From: Diabrotica undecimpunctata
Taxonomy: Eukaryota > Arthropoda > Insecta > Coleoptera > Chrysomelidae
DNA length: 64,000 nucleotides
NCBI RefSeq assembly: GCF_040954645.1
Contig: NC_092808.1
Span: 81,781,389 to 81,845,388, forward strand
Reading direction: 5' to 3'
This document shows, one piece after another, positions 1-9,958 of the stretch. The notes beneath the pieces are model-generated. The model was not told where the DNA came from. It made no database searches and saw only the letters and a list, made by a program, of their open reading frames with translations. Each line of letters opens with the position of its first letter. Position 1 is the stretch's first letter. The position numbers and the translations under genes were made by a program.

Positions 1-1
1 C

Positions 2-520
2 CAGACTCCTGCTACTTTTTCAACCAGACCACTGTCAAATAACTCCTCCAACTCACAAAACCTACCCGAATCACTATCTAACAATACTAACATAATATCA
101 GATACTTCTATAAAAAGACAAATGTCAATATCTCCTGAAATAATAGAGTCAGAAAATCAAAAAATAATAATTTCTGTTCCAAAGAAATCTGCACCTAAAT
201 GGATTAAAAAAGCTTTGAACATCGAAACCTAAATGAAACCTATAGAAGCCATTTTACCGTCAGCTACTACTCCTTATACACTAAAATACACAGAACTATC
301 CGACTATATTACAAATTCTATAGGTTCAAAGTTTCATGAAAACGCAGCAAAGGATTATACAAATGACCAAGAAGGACCTAGCGCTGAATTGCAAATGGTA
401 CACACAAACACAAACGATCGACGTCTTAAAAACAACATTTCAAGGATCTTAAAAAATATACATGGAACTGACAACTCTTCTATTACTGAGGAAGAAAGCG
501 ACGGCAACTCTATCCAATAA
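2..520 (+). pseudogene. Jockey-like LINE ORF1, C-terminal part with one in-frame stop
   Basis: One reading frame is open from the window edge to a TAA at 518-520, broken only by a TAA at 230-232 that is directly followed by an ATG at 233. The translation is rich in Ser, Asn and Thr, then Lys and Glu, and has no domain I recognise. The call rests on what follows: three bases after the stop, the opening of a LINE endonuclease begins in another frame (523-690), the usual ORF1-ORF2 order of Jockey-type non-LTR elements. ORF1 of such elements encodes an RNA-binding protein of the retrotransposon particle. The zinc knuckles expected of a Jockey ORF1 would lie upstream, outside the window. The stop at 230 marks it as dead. 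Confidence 0.5.
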
Positions 521-522
521 CC

Positions 523-690
523 AAATTCATAGTTCAACGGAATTTAAATGGCTTTTACAGCCATATTGAACACTTAAAAATATTAATCAATGAATTTTCA
601 CCTTTAGTACTCGTAATATGTTTACAAGAAACACGATTTTCGAAAATATTTTATCCAGTAGAGTTTCAGAAATCGTTCGTGTCAGACTCA
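523..690 (+). pseudogene. Jockey-like LINE ORF2, N-terminus of the AP endonuclease
   Basis: The frame reads IVQRNLNGFYSHIEHLKILI and continues to ICLQETRF, the opening of APE-type endonucleases of Jockey-clade LINEs (the Asn of the N-terminal motif and the catalytic Glu in LQET). The enzyme nicks the target DNA to prime reverse transcription. Similarity fades after about 640 and a stop is reached at 688-690; nothing of the rest of the endonuclease or of the reverse transcriptase follows, so the copy is truncated. Codon boundaries start at 523, a different frame from the preceding ORF1 remnant. The assignment to Jockey rather than another APE clade is by motif memory only. Confidence 0.65.
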
Positions 691-1057
691 TGAACTTGAA
701 GTAAACGGCTATCAAAATTAAGTAGGAGACCTTCCATAGTACACTATGTCTGTCCTGTGACTATGACTGACTCTATCTGTGAGGTACATTTTCAAATATG
801 TACAGCAAAATTTTTAAAAGCTTTGAAAGCCAGTTTTCTTATTATAAAATTACTTAAAATGTGCTTTTATACCTTTCACAAAAATAAAAACACAATTTCT
901 ACTATATTGCACCAAAGTAAGAGTCTGATTAAAAGTCTGATATTTTGTTGATGCATGCATGTCTTCCATAATTTACAGATACACTACTTTTTAGATCCAC
1001 ACTTTATTCTCTACTACAAACAATTCAGATAAGCTCTAGTAGGCAAAGTTAAAAAAA
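691..1057. other. No gene recognised between two LINE fragments
   Basis: A+T-rich sequence without a convincing reading frame. It presumably contains the junction where the Jockey-like copy ends and the R1-like fragment starts. At 1058-1092 a short unit (tacctaggagtga) is present about three times in slightly different form. Confidence 0.4.
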
Positions 1058-1929
1058 CCTAGGAGTACCTAGGAGTGAGGTACCTAGAAGTGACGTTGCA
1101 CCAGAATGAAAAATGGAGGGAGCACGTGCGGGAGGTGGCCCAAAAGGCTGCGAACAATGCGGCTGCGTTGGAGAAGGTAGTGCCCAATATTGGGGACCCC
1201 AAATCCGAAAGAAGGAGGGTCTTAAACGGTGTTGTGCAGTCGATAGTCCTCTACGCGGCACCAGACTAGAGCGGAGCGGTAGAGATAACGGCCTATAGAA
1301 GACTCATGACATGACACTAGTAAACAGAACAAGTCTGTCTAGAGTGGAATGCGCCTACAGGACTGTGTCTGCGGCAGCTTTGTGGACCATCACTGGATGT
1401 GTTCCTTTGTATGTCTTGGCGATGGAAAGAAAAGAGCTCTATGAGAGAAGAGACCCAAACCTTAATATGGCCGAGAGAAGACAGGAAAGAAAAAGGTCAA
1501 TTCAAAGATGGCAAGAAGAATGGAACAACATGGAGGATGTGGCACACTTGACGAAGATGCTGATCCCAAACATAAGAGACTGGGTGGACTGTGGCCACAG
1601 GCGACTGGATTATTTCTGTCACAGGACACGGGTGTTTTAGGACCTACCTCTCTAGGTTCGGAAAGGCTGACACAGATGAATGCCTATTCTGTGGACACTC
1701 TGACATTGTGACACATACGATGTTAGAGTGCAACAGATGGATAGTAGAAACGAACAGAATGGAAAGAGAGACATGTGTGAATTTTGTTACAGTGAGAGAA
1801 ATGGTTAAGAGAATGACTGAAAATAAAGCAGGTTGGACTAGTGTATACAACTATATCGGTGCAGTGATCAAAAAAACAAGAAGAAAAAGAAAGACAGCTT
1901 CCACACGCTACCTGAAACGAGACAGGTAG
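1058..1929 (+). pseudogene. R1-clade LINE ORF2, C-terminal region, frameshifted
   Basis: Three overlapping frames together give the C-terminal third of an R1-type LINE polyprotein. First, 1075-1269 reads EVTLHQNEKWREHVREVAQK, then RRRVLNGVVQSIVLYAAP, the region just after the reverse transcriptase. Next, 1311-1640 covers AYRTVSAAALWTITGCVPL and a basic segment ending before NIRDWVDCG. Last, 1591-1929 gives FRTYLSRFGKADTDECLFCG and THTMLEC, the CCHC zinc knuckle that ends R1-type proteins, followed by a basic tail. Frame changes near 1270-1311 and 1600 and the absence of endonuclease and RT make this a 5'-truncated dead copy. R1 itself inserts in 28S rDNA; nothing here suggests rDNA, so this is probably a non-ribosomal relative. 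Confidence 0.85.
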
Positions 1930-2175
1930 CCTCCTTGCTCACAGCCTGTGGATGAATGAAAGAAGTGCTTCGGCCTTACAGCGGTTATTTCGCTTTCGGA
2001 TCGCTGGACGACAGAGAAGGGTCTGGTTTGGCAGGTAGGCGTTCGGCGTAGACTCGGCGTAACTCGGGAACTATCGCCGGAAGTACGAAGAACGAATCGT
2101 GCCCTCAGCCAGGCGGCGTCATGGACTGAAATGTCTTTTGAAGATTCCAGATACCCCTCTCTATAAAGACGAAAA
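1930..2175 (+). other. Probable 3' UTR of the R1-like element
   Basis: A locally GC-richer stretch follows the zinc-knuckle frame directly and has no coding signal of its own. Its composition drops to the A+T-rich background near 2175, the likely 3' end of the element. From about 2176 to 2820 I see nothing I can name. Confidence 0.45.
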
Positions 2176-2827
2176 AAGGCGGTTAAAATGCAATGATATA
2201 TGAAAATGATAGCCGTTTGTATAATACTACAAGTACACGCCAAGAATAATAAAATAATAAGTTGCTGCAATAAATTATACCCTAATAGATTTGAAAATAC
2301 TATTTTTAAAATTATTCAGCTTCCAACCTAAAACCCTAAACGTCAAATAAAAATATAATAACGAATAAATTTTATAATCGTGGTTTATTTCCAACGATAT
2401 CAACTATTAACAAATTTTATTAAAACTGTTTTCTCTGCTTCCCTGCGTTCGTCGATACGATTATTTTGTCTACCTTCTATCTTTTTAAAGTAACTATAAC
2501 GACAGAGGTTTGCCAGAGCGCAAATGGATTAAAAGTCAAATTCAATTTTCACGAACTTTTATTGAATCGTTTTTGACATCACATCTGGCCCTCGAGTCCT
2601 TGTTAGCTAAAGGAGTTATTTAAAGTGATTGAAAGTGCAATAGATTTTGAATAACAAAAGAAGTATTAAAGTAAGGAAAATGATCTGTGGAAATGAGAGT
2701 GCATAATTAATATTAAATGATTATTGAACTTTGTAGTATTAATTCTATTATTTTCCACTTATATTTTAATTTGACATAATATTTAACATCTTTACAGTAA
2801 AAACGTATAAGATGTGGGCGTTTATAC

Positions 2828-2990
2828 GTGACAAACGAGGGGATTGAGCCCAAGATAGCATCTATTGGCCGTGAAAATTCTGCGGTTTATCTCTGCGGTA
2901 TTATTATTTTCAGTGTTAAGGAGAGCTCCAAGATATACAAATTCGTTGACTGCTTCGATGACATCGTTTTCTATAACAAGTTGTCGTAGG
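2828..2990 (-). pseudogene. LINE reverse-transcriptase fragment (post-catalytic region)
   Basis: On the minus strand about 54 codons read VIENDVIEAVNEFVYLGALL, then TAEINRRIFTANRCYLGL. This is the segment after the RT catalytic motif in RTE/CR1-type insect LINEs, with its characteristic FVYLGALL and NRRI..ANRCYLGL. A stop follows at the left end. No catalytic motif, endonuclease or 3' end is attached, so it is a small relic. It is on the same strand as the RT relic at 3310-4125 but differs from it in sequence, so they come from different families. Confidence 0.65.
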
Positions 2991-3309
2991 ATTTGTGGTT
3001 GCGTGCTTATTTATAGTCTATAAACATGTGATGAGTAGTTTGTTAGTAGTAGATTAATTAAGTTCATTTACTAAATCTTTTATTGTAAAGCTCGATTGAG
3101 ATCCATTATCAAGAAGACATCTCGCGTGTACAGGTTAGCCACTGTTTTGGCTAAGTTGTTAGCCAAGTAAATTGTTACCAGCGCTGTGGCTAACAAAACA
3201 TTGTGTTTTGGATTGAAAGTTGAGAGAGTAGATAAGCAAGATAAATTTTGACTTTGTGTGTCTGAGAGTATGGAAATTCAACCATGAGGTTCTTCTTCGT
3301 CCTGGACTG

Positions 3310-4125
3310 CATTTGCCTGCTATTTTTCCTTGTTATTTTGTAGCAACCTATATTTGGTTATGTACCTCTTTTGTTTTGTACCTCTCAATTCATGTCCGAA
3401 ATACTACAGCTTTATCTTCTTAATACTTTTTATGATCTTAGTAGTCATGCTGAGACGTTCTAGTATTGTGGAGTTTCAAATCTTCTCCGCCCAGGAAACT
3501 TTTAAAATTCTTCTTTGCACCACATTTCGAAAGCCTCAAGGCGATTTAGATCGATTTTATTCACAGTCCAGGACTCGATATCATAAAGTCAGACCGAGAA
3601 CACGTAGCAGCGAAGTAGGCGGATCTTCAATGTCAATTTTAGATCTCTGTTACATACCACCTTGGACATCCTTCTAAAAGCCGCCCTAGTCTGCTCTATC
3701 CTAGATCTAATTTCGCCGTGACTTTCTGCGTTACAATTTAATTGCTGTCCAAGGTAAACGATTTTATCAACTTGCTCAAGTTTGGTATTATTTACATATA
3801 TTATAGACGGTTTTATATGCTGTTGTTTACTTATTACGAGTATTTTGGTTTTCCGTATGTTCAGATTCGGACCCGCTTCCCTACAACTCTCAACGACACT
3901 ATCAAGTAGTGTTTGCAGATCTTCTTGACTAGAAGCTAGGAGTACTGTATCGTCCGCATATCGCAAATTATTGATGACTTCACCGTTCACAAGTATTCCC
4001 TCTTGTTTTTTAGAGAGTGCTTTTCTGAAAATTCTTTCGGGGTAAACGTTGAAAAGCAGGGGTGACAAGAGGCATTCCTGCCGTACTCCTCTTTTAACAT
4101 TAAGAGCCTGTGATTCCACACCATC
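3310..4125 (-). pseudogene. RTE-like LINE reverse transcriptase, C-terminal half
   Basis: The minus-strand frame 3589-4119 contains KRGVRQECLLSPLLFNVY, the catalytic box LRYADDTVLL, a long thumb segment ending in KIVYLGQQLNCNAESHGEIR, and LTLKIRLLRCYVFS. In other frames the similarity goes on to about 3310 (LEAFEMWC, ILKVSW, YFGH), showing at least two frameshifts and some stops. RQEC replaces the usual RQGC. The layout matches the RTE-type copy at 6738-8978, of which this is a diverged relative. The fingers of the RT and the endonuclease are missing. Confidence 0.85.
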
Positions 4126-4575
4126 TACTAAAACTGATGTTGTTTAATTACAATATAAATTTGCAATTATTCAATTTTCTCTCTCAACAATTTCAACAAT
4201 TTTCGTTTGTGTGAGTGCTCAAGTGAGCAGAAGTGTTTGGTGATTAAATATATGAATATGGAGAATTTATACTTTGAGTGACTTGGTCATAATTACTTCT
4301 TTGCGGAGCATCAAAATGACTGAGAGATATGTAGTGCACGATGGTGAGTTTGTAACTCACCCTGTATACTTGAGGGTGATTGAGAGGTTTGTGGTGCATT
4401 AAAGCATGTTTGTTTCCTATTGGCGTGACTTTAATTACTATCATGGGAATCTGAAGCACTTTGATTGCTTCGAGTGGGAGAAAATAAATTATTTTCATGA
4501 GTAAGAAAAATTATTTTCTTCATGCAAAAGCGTATAATGCTTTTTATTGCAAATTTTACATGTGTTTTTAGAGGT

Positions 4576-4578
<3 letters not shown>
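4126..4578. other. No gene recognised
   Basis: A+T-rich DNA with no convincing coding potential. A phrase of the form gact..gagag.tttgtgcac is present twice in diverged form near 4310 and 4375, so a weak old tandem duplication of about 65-110 bp is possible. Confidence 0.3.

Positions 4579-4661
<83 letters not shown>
4579..4661. repeat. (TA)n microsatellite
   Basis: About 83 bases of pure alternating T and A. Like most TA tracts in the window it lies close to a mobile-element end; the next 700 bases hold a Penelope-type terminus and two further TA tracts. Confidence 0.95.
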
Positions 4662-4665
<4 letters not shown>

Positions 4666-4984
4666 TCTTCTTCCTATGCCGTCCCCATTTCTTTTTAAGA
4701 AGAAATATAATATTAAGTAAACCTAATTACTTTTTAATCATAGGGTTTTTACTTTCTGTTCTTTATGTGTCAGAGTTAAAACATACCAGGTAAAGATGTC
4801 ATATACTAAATTTTACTATATGTACCTAAATTGTATAAATTTTAGAATGTATTTTGTCCATTATTTTATATTTTATATGTGTGTTATTAATGTTGAGTGT
4901 CAATGCTTTTACAAATAATTTCAACAACTAAAGTTGCACTGAAAAATTGTGATATTTTATAAATATTTACATATTTTTCTTATT

Positions 4985-5103
4985 ACAGTGTCTTGAAAAA
5001 GGAATAAAACCATTCCGAAAGCTAGACAAAAAGTCAAAAGAGTTTTTCATTAACATCCCGGCTAATTATCTGACTGCAACCCTAATAAACTGTGTTGTTT
5101 GTA

Positions 5104-5160
<57 letters not shown>

Positions 5161-5313
5161 GGTCCTTGGACCTTGGACTGATGGAGGTTGAATCAATCTT
5201 CACCTGTTGCTGGCTACTCTGCCACAACATTTACTTTTTAATAAATGCCTTGCTGTTCTATCAAATTGCTTGTCAGCTGTCGCTGACCGACAGCGACTGA
5301 GAAGCTTAAGAGT

Positions 5314-5370
<57 letters not shown>
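4985..5370 (+). mobile_element. Penelope-like terminal repeat (pLTR) fragment with two TA tracts
   Basis: At 4992-5020 a CTTGAAAAA box, a hairpin GGAATaaaaccATTCC and GAAAG follow one another, the layout seen at the end of Penelope family B at 21572-21602. After a TA tract (about 5106-5156) the text around 5170-5200, CTTGGACTGATGGAGGTTGA and its continuation, closely matches 18070-18100 downstream of Penelope family A, and GCCTTGCTGTTCT at 5248 recurs at 18361. A short hairpin CTGTCGCTG/CAGCGAC lies near 5276-5297. A second TA tract runs 5315-5368. I read this as a solitary terminal repeat of family A or a close relative. No coding part is attached. Confidence 0.55.
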
Positions 5371-5372
<2 letters not shown>

Positions 5373-6240
5373 CTTAGTTATACATGATAAAATCCGTTTC
5401 TCTCTTTTTAAGTAAAAAATGCTCTAAGAGCTTTACAGTACATTATCATCACAAATTCTTCAAAAATGTTTTTCCGGTTTTCTGGCTATTTGCATGTGTA
5501 TAAAGTATACATTATTTTGCATTTAAAAGGTTCCGACTTAAAACTTCAATTACTCACGTTTCTGTTAAGCTTCGTATCAGAATTATATTCAAAACGGTTT
5601 ATGGTGCAAAGCACATCTTTAGCATTAATCATCATGATAAATGGCTTTTTAAAATGATGGCTAGAGACTTTTTGCTCGTTTTAGGGTTTTGCATCTGGTG
5701 TTCTTGTTGAAAAATCAGAACGAATTACGCAAGTAAAGCGGATTGACTCGTGATGAGGCTGCTGTAAAAAGTGGTTAATCGAAAAGTAGTTAGGAAAAGT
5801 TTTGAAATTTCAATAGGGTGAAAAATGCTAAGAACCTTTTGGATATTTAGACAATATCGCAAGGATTTATACTTAAGAATAGAAACAGGAATTTTTACTC
5901 CATACAATATTTTTTTATTCTGGCTGAATATGCTCAAAATTAAATTAATCAGTTTTTTACGGGACATCATTTTTCACTGCTGGTTACCTCTATTATCTGC
6001 TATATTTCACTAGCGACTATTTGTTAGTTTATTGTTTAGTCAATCTATCAGCAATTTGTTTTTCAATGAATATGCCGCCTGTTCTTTTGCATTTACAGTG
6101 CATGCCTTAAATAGACCCACCTAATTCTTATAAAATATTTGTTATTATATGGATTATTCATATTAGGAGTCGTTTAATTACATAAAATTTACTTTAAGCG
6201 TAATCGCCAAAAAATGAAAGCGTGTGATTTGTTAAATATT
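5371..6240. other. No gene recognised
   Basis: Low-complexity A+T-rich sequence. The short open frames here have no recognisable similarity and overlap one another on both strands, as expected by chance. Confidence 0.4.
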
Positions 6241-6242
6241 AT

Positions 6243-6842
6243 ATGGGGTTAAGCCACGAATTTTAAATGTTATTCGGTTAAATGAATTACCGAATTACAT
6301 AACTATTTTTTCTATTTTTTTAATATCTTTCCTAGACACTACAACCTGTGCCTGGCATTCTAAAATTTCATCAACATTATTATTACGTTAATACACAATG
6401 AAATTTTAAAGTTTTAACCTACCCTATAAAAGGATACGAAGACAATATTTTACAACTACAATAAATAAAGTTTCTTCGATAATTCAAAATAAGTTTTTAT
6501 AGAAAACAACACCAAAATTTCAAATACAAAAATATAAAGTAAACTGAGATATTAAGGAACGGTAAATAATAAAGCAAATAATAAACTGAAAGATAATTAC
6601 CACGAACAAACTGTGATAATAAATGGGTTTTGTATTCTTGTGTACTCCGGTGACGTAACTTAAGCAACCCCACTCCAGTCAGAAGAGGCAACCGTAGTAA
6701 GTCTACGAACCGTGGGGTTAAGCCACAATTTATTGTAATGCAACTTACATGTTATGACGTTTTAAATTCCACTTTGGAAAACGTTTTTCGATTACCGGTT
6801 GTTCCACAAATTCTTATTTTATATTTATGTATATTTATGCAA
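6243..6842 (+). mobile_element. MITE remnants with the GGGTTAAGCCAC terminus
   Basis: Two copies of a terminus occur in the same orientation, GGGGTTAAGCCACGAATTTT at 6245 and GGGGTTAAGCCACAATTTAT at 6713. The second continues into GACGTTTTAAATTCCACTTT at about 6758, matching internal sequence of the complete hairpin MITE at 46452-46607 and of the one at 47688-47924. Neither copy has its opposite inverted end, so both are truncated. The second is broken near 6842, where RTE-type coding sequence starts; the RTE element seems to have inserted into it. Confidence 0.5.
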
Positions 6843-8978
6843 ATGAGTATTAAACTAAAAATATTGGAGCAGAAAAGAAGAGCAAATCAGATAGATGTCA
6901 GTCATTTATGTAACCTGGAGGTAAAAGAAAAACTGCAAAAATGTATTAATAATAATTTCAAAATACTTCATGAAAAAGAAACATCTCAACCAACGAACAA
7001 CATAGATAAAAAATGGCAAAACGTAAAAATGGCGATAACAGATCCTGTGAAGAAAATTCTGACTAAAGAAAAACCAAAAATAAAGCAAAGGTGGATGACT
7101 GATAAGATCCTTCTTCTCATGGACAATCGGAGAATAATGAAAGGAAAAAACGAACAAAGGTATAAACAAATACAGAAAGAAATCAAAATAGAAATCAGAA
7201 TAGCAAAAGAAGATTTTTATAAAAGAAAATGTGAAGAAATAGAGCAATTGCAGGCAAAACATGATATTTTTAATGTACATAAAAAAGTGAAAGAACTTGC
7301 AGGTACACAAAAACGTAAGCAGCCAAATACCCTGTATAATGTCAACGGAATCATAATAACAGAACTAGAAGAACAGTTGAAGACATGGAAAAACTATATT
7401 GAAGAACTCTTTGCAGATGATAGACAACAATCTGAGCTAAGTAACATACAAGGAGACGAAGGTCCAGAAATAACGGAAGAAGAAGTAATGTACGCACTAA
7501 AAAGAATGAAAAATGGTAAAGCCCCAGGTCCAGATGAAATACCAACGGAAATCCTTAAACTAATAGAAAAAGACTCGATTCACATTTTAGTTGAACTTTT
7601 CAATAGCATTTATACATCAGGAAAAATACCACAAGAATGGCTTTTATCCACCTTTGTTACTATACCAAAAAAGATAAATGCCAAACAATGTAGTGATTAC
7701 CGTACAATCAGTCTGATGAGCCATGTACTGAAAATATTTCTGAAAATTATACACTCTAGAGTTCACAGAAAACTGGAAATGGACATCAATAATACCCAGT
7801 TTGGATTCCGAAATGGACTTGGAACAAGAGAGGCGTTGTTTGCACTGAACGTTATGTCTCAAAGATGTCTTGACATAAATCAAGATGTATTCATGTGTTT
7901 CATAGATTACAACAAGGCCTTTGATAAAGTGCGGCATGATCACCTAATCAGACTCCTGACAGAAAAGAATTTAGATAAACGAGACATCCGACTAATAGCA
8001 AATATGTACTACAATCAGAAAGCAGTAGTGAGAGTAAAGAATAATATCACTGAAGAAATTGAAATAAAGCGAGGTGTGAGACAAGGGTGTATACTGTCAC
8101 CAACCCTGTTTAATCTCTATTCCGAAGACGTAATGAATAGAACACTTTCTGAGCAATCCGTAGGTATTAAAATAAATGGTGTTAGATTAAACAATCTGAG
8201 ATTTGCCGACGACACCGTTCTGATCGCAGAAACACTTGAAGAGCTACAGACATTGGTGAATAAGATAGCAGACTGCAGCGAAGAATATGGACTATCTTTG
8301 AACATAAAGAAAACTAAATTTATGGTAATATCGAAATCAACACAAAATGTCCAAAATTTATATTTACACAATGAAATTATCGATCGAGTTAGCAAATACA
8401 AATATTTAGGCACTTTTATAAATGAAGACAACGATAGCTCAGCAGAAATCAAAATAAGAATAGAAAAAGCCAGATCCATATTCACTAAAATGAAGAGAGT
8501 GTTCTGCGGAAGAGATTTGAGCCTTGAAATGAAACTTCGCCTGATGAGATGTTACGTACTTTCTGTGCTGTTCTACGGAATGGAGTCATGGACATTGAAA
8601 AAGATTGATACCAAAAAATTAGAGGCATTTGAACTGTGGATGTATCGCAGAATCCTGAGAATATCATGGACCGAGAGAGTCACAAATGTCGAGGTCTTGA
8701 GAAGAATGAATAAAGAAAAGGAAGTCATATTTACGATCAAAAAACGAAAACTGCAATACTTGGGACACATTACAAGAGGCGAAAGATATGAACTGCTTCG
8801 AATAATTATGCAAGGAAAAATAGCAGGAAAAAGGTCCATAGGAAGAAGACGAAACTCCTGGCTAAAGAATCTACGGGAATGGTATAGCTGTAGCAGCAAC
8901 GAATTGTTCCGGTCAGCAGTTTCGAAAATACGTATAGCCCTGATGATCGCCAACCTTCGGAACGAAGATGGCACTTGA
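6738..8978 (+). CDS. RTE-type LINE reverse transcriptase, 5'-truncated, open throughout
   Basis: A 746-codon open frame. Residues from about 36 on match the linker and RT of RTE/BovB-like insect LINEs: a charged coiled-coil-like linker (about 40-235), GKAPGPDEIP at 260, the catalytic FIDYNKAFDKV at 387-398, GVRQGCILSPTLFNLY at 446, FADD at 489-492, thumb YKYLGTFINE, then the C-terminal segment CYVLSVLFYGMESWTLKK and the basic end GRRRNSWLKNLREW. The protein copies element RNA into DNA at the nicked target. The AP endonuclease that should precede the linker is missing, and the first 35 or so residues come from MITE and flanking DNA, so the ATG at 6738 is probably not a native start. Absence of stops over 2.2 kb suggests a fairly recent insertion. 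Relatives lie at 3310-4125 and 44188-44640. Confidence 0.9.
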   Translation: MQLTCYDVLNSTLENVFRLPVVPQILILYLCIFMQMSIKLKILEQKRRANQIDVSHLCNLEVKEKLQKCINNNFKILHEKETSQPTNNIDKKWQNVKMAITDPVKKILTKEKPKIKQRWMTDKILLLMDNRRIMKGKNEQRYKQIQKEIKIEIRIAKEDFYKRKCEEIEQLQAKHDIFNVHKKVKELAGTQKRKQPNTLYNVNGIIITELEEQLKTWKNYIEELFADDRQQSELSNIQGDEGPEITEEEVMYALKRMKNGKAPGPDEIPTEILKLIEKDSIHILVELFNSIYTSGKIPQEWLLSTFVTIPKKINAKQCSDYRTISLMSHVLKIFLKIIHSRVHRKLEMDINNTQFGFRNGLGTREALFALNVMSQRCLDINQDVFMCFIDYNKAFDKVRHDHLIRLLTEKNLDKRDIRLIANMYYNQKAVVRVKNNITEEIEIKRGVRQGCILSPTLFNLYSEDVMNRTLSEQSVGIKINGVRLNNLRFADDTVLIAETLEELQTLVNKIADCSEEYGLSLNIKKTKFMVISKSTQNVQNLYLHNEIIDRVSKYKYLGTFINEDNDSSAEIKIRIEKARSIFTKMKRVFCGRDLSLEMKLRLMRCYVLSVLFYGMESWTLKKIDTKKLEAFELWMYRRILRISWTERVTNVEVLRRMNKEKEVIFTIKKRKLQYLGHITRGERYELLRIIMQGKIAGKRSIGRRRNSWLKNLREWYSCSSNELFRSAVSKIRIALMIANLRNEDGT

Positions 8979-9262
8979 AGAAGATATTTACATGGATGAT
9001 GTGTGGTGGATATGTTATTGATTAATAGTGGTATTTTCTTTTAAGTGGTTTTTCTTTTTAATACTGGTAACCAGATCTAACTACAGTCTATCTACTGTTA
9101 ACACATTTCCCTACAAAATGCGCTACTTAACGGAAAACTCGTGAAGTGCGTCAACGTAGAGCCTGTTACAATTCTCAGTTTTCGTGTTGGGACAGGTTGG
9201 CGTTAGTGTCGTGAAGGTGGCCACAGATATATTAGACATAACCAAGAAGATACCTTAAACCG
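8979..9262 (+). other. Short 3' tail of the RTE copy, then unassigned DNA
   Basis: RTE-type elements have short 3' UTRs. The stretch after the stop holds a few GAT-type triplets (ggatgatgtg at 8995) and no open frame of note. The true element end is not visible because no target duplication can be paired with the 5' truncation point near 6842. Confidence 0.3.
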
Positions 9263-9525
9263 TAGACATATAATACAAGATAAACTGATCGTTGCAATAC
9301 CAGCCCGTTTTCCCAGTGCGACAAAGAAAACTGACAAGTACCTGCATCTCTTTCTAATTTGCTAGGTTTATCGACCACCTCACCTAAATGACGAATGGGA
9401 AGGACACGTGTTCGATAAACCCGGCCTATTTATCAGAAATAAAGCAACTGCTTTGCGTCGGTTTTTTCTGTCGTACTGGGGGAACGCGACTTTGTTGCAG
9501 TCAGTATATCTTGTATTATATGTCT
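9263..9525. mobile_element. 263-bp foldback/MITE-like hairpin element
   Basis: The ends are inverted repeats: TAGACATATAATACAAGATA at about 9263 against TATCTTGTATTATATGTCTA ending at about 9525. Further inside, CCCAGTGCGACAAAGAAAAC at 9312 pairs with the complement of GTTTTTTCTGTCGTACTGGG ending at 9480, and TTTATCGA at 9367 pairs with TCGATAAA at 9412. The whole unit can fold into one long imperfect stem. No coding sequence. I cannot name the family or a target duplication. Confidence 0.6.
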
Positions 9526-9917
9526 ATGCCCAAGATACCACAATTTTGATATAACTGTGTTTTATATATAATTATTTTGTAAATTGTTAAAGAATAATTT
9601 AGTTTAATTTATTTACACATAAACTTTTATAGTCCACGAACTATATTTTAGTTATCTATCACCTGTTATGTACACATTAATTTGACAAAATAAGAACAGC
9701 TATTTTAAAACCGACCCGTTAAATAAACATATTTTCAACTGGAATTGTGGTTAATTCTAACTGAAGATAGTAAATAACATTAGAATGTCACAACAAAATG
9801 TCTTCAGAACCACACTTTAAGATAAAGAGAGCATTAAAAATCCAAAGTATAAAAGCATCAGCTACGTGTTATGTTAACCATATGAATAGCATGGATTTTG
9901 TAACCAGCTAATATTTA

Positions 9918-9958
9918 TTTAGAAAAGAGTGATTATAATATAATCACTCTTTTCTAAA
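9918..9958. repeat. Perfect 18-bp palindrome with 5-base loop
   Basis: TTTAGAAAAGAGTGATTA at 9918-9935 is followed by TAATA and its exact reverse complement at 9941-9958. It stands alone, with no other element boundary nearby. It could be a minimal foldback element or a double-terminus remnant of a DNA transposon. Confidence 0.8.

Noticed and set aside
5720..6015. Overlapping frames on both strands near 5725-6013
   Set aside because: Translations are low-complexity Leu/Ile/Phe or Lys runs expected from A+T-rich DNA.
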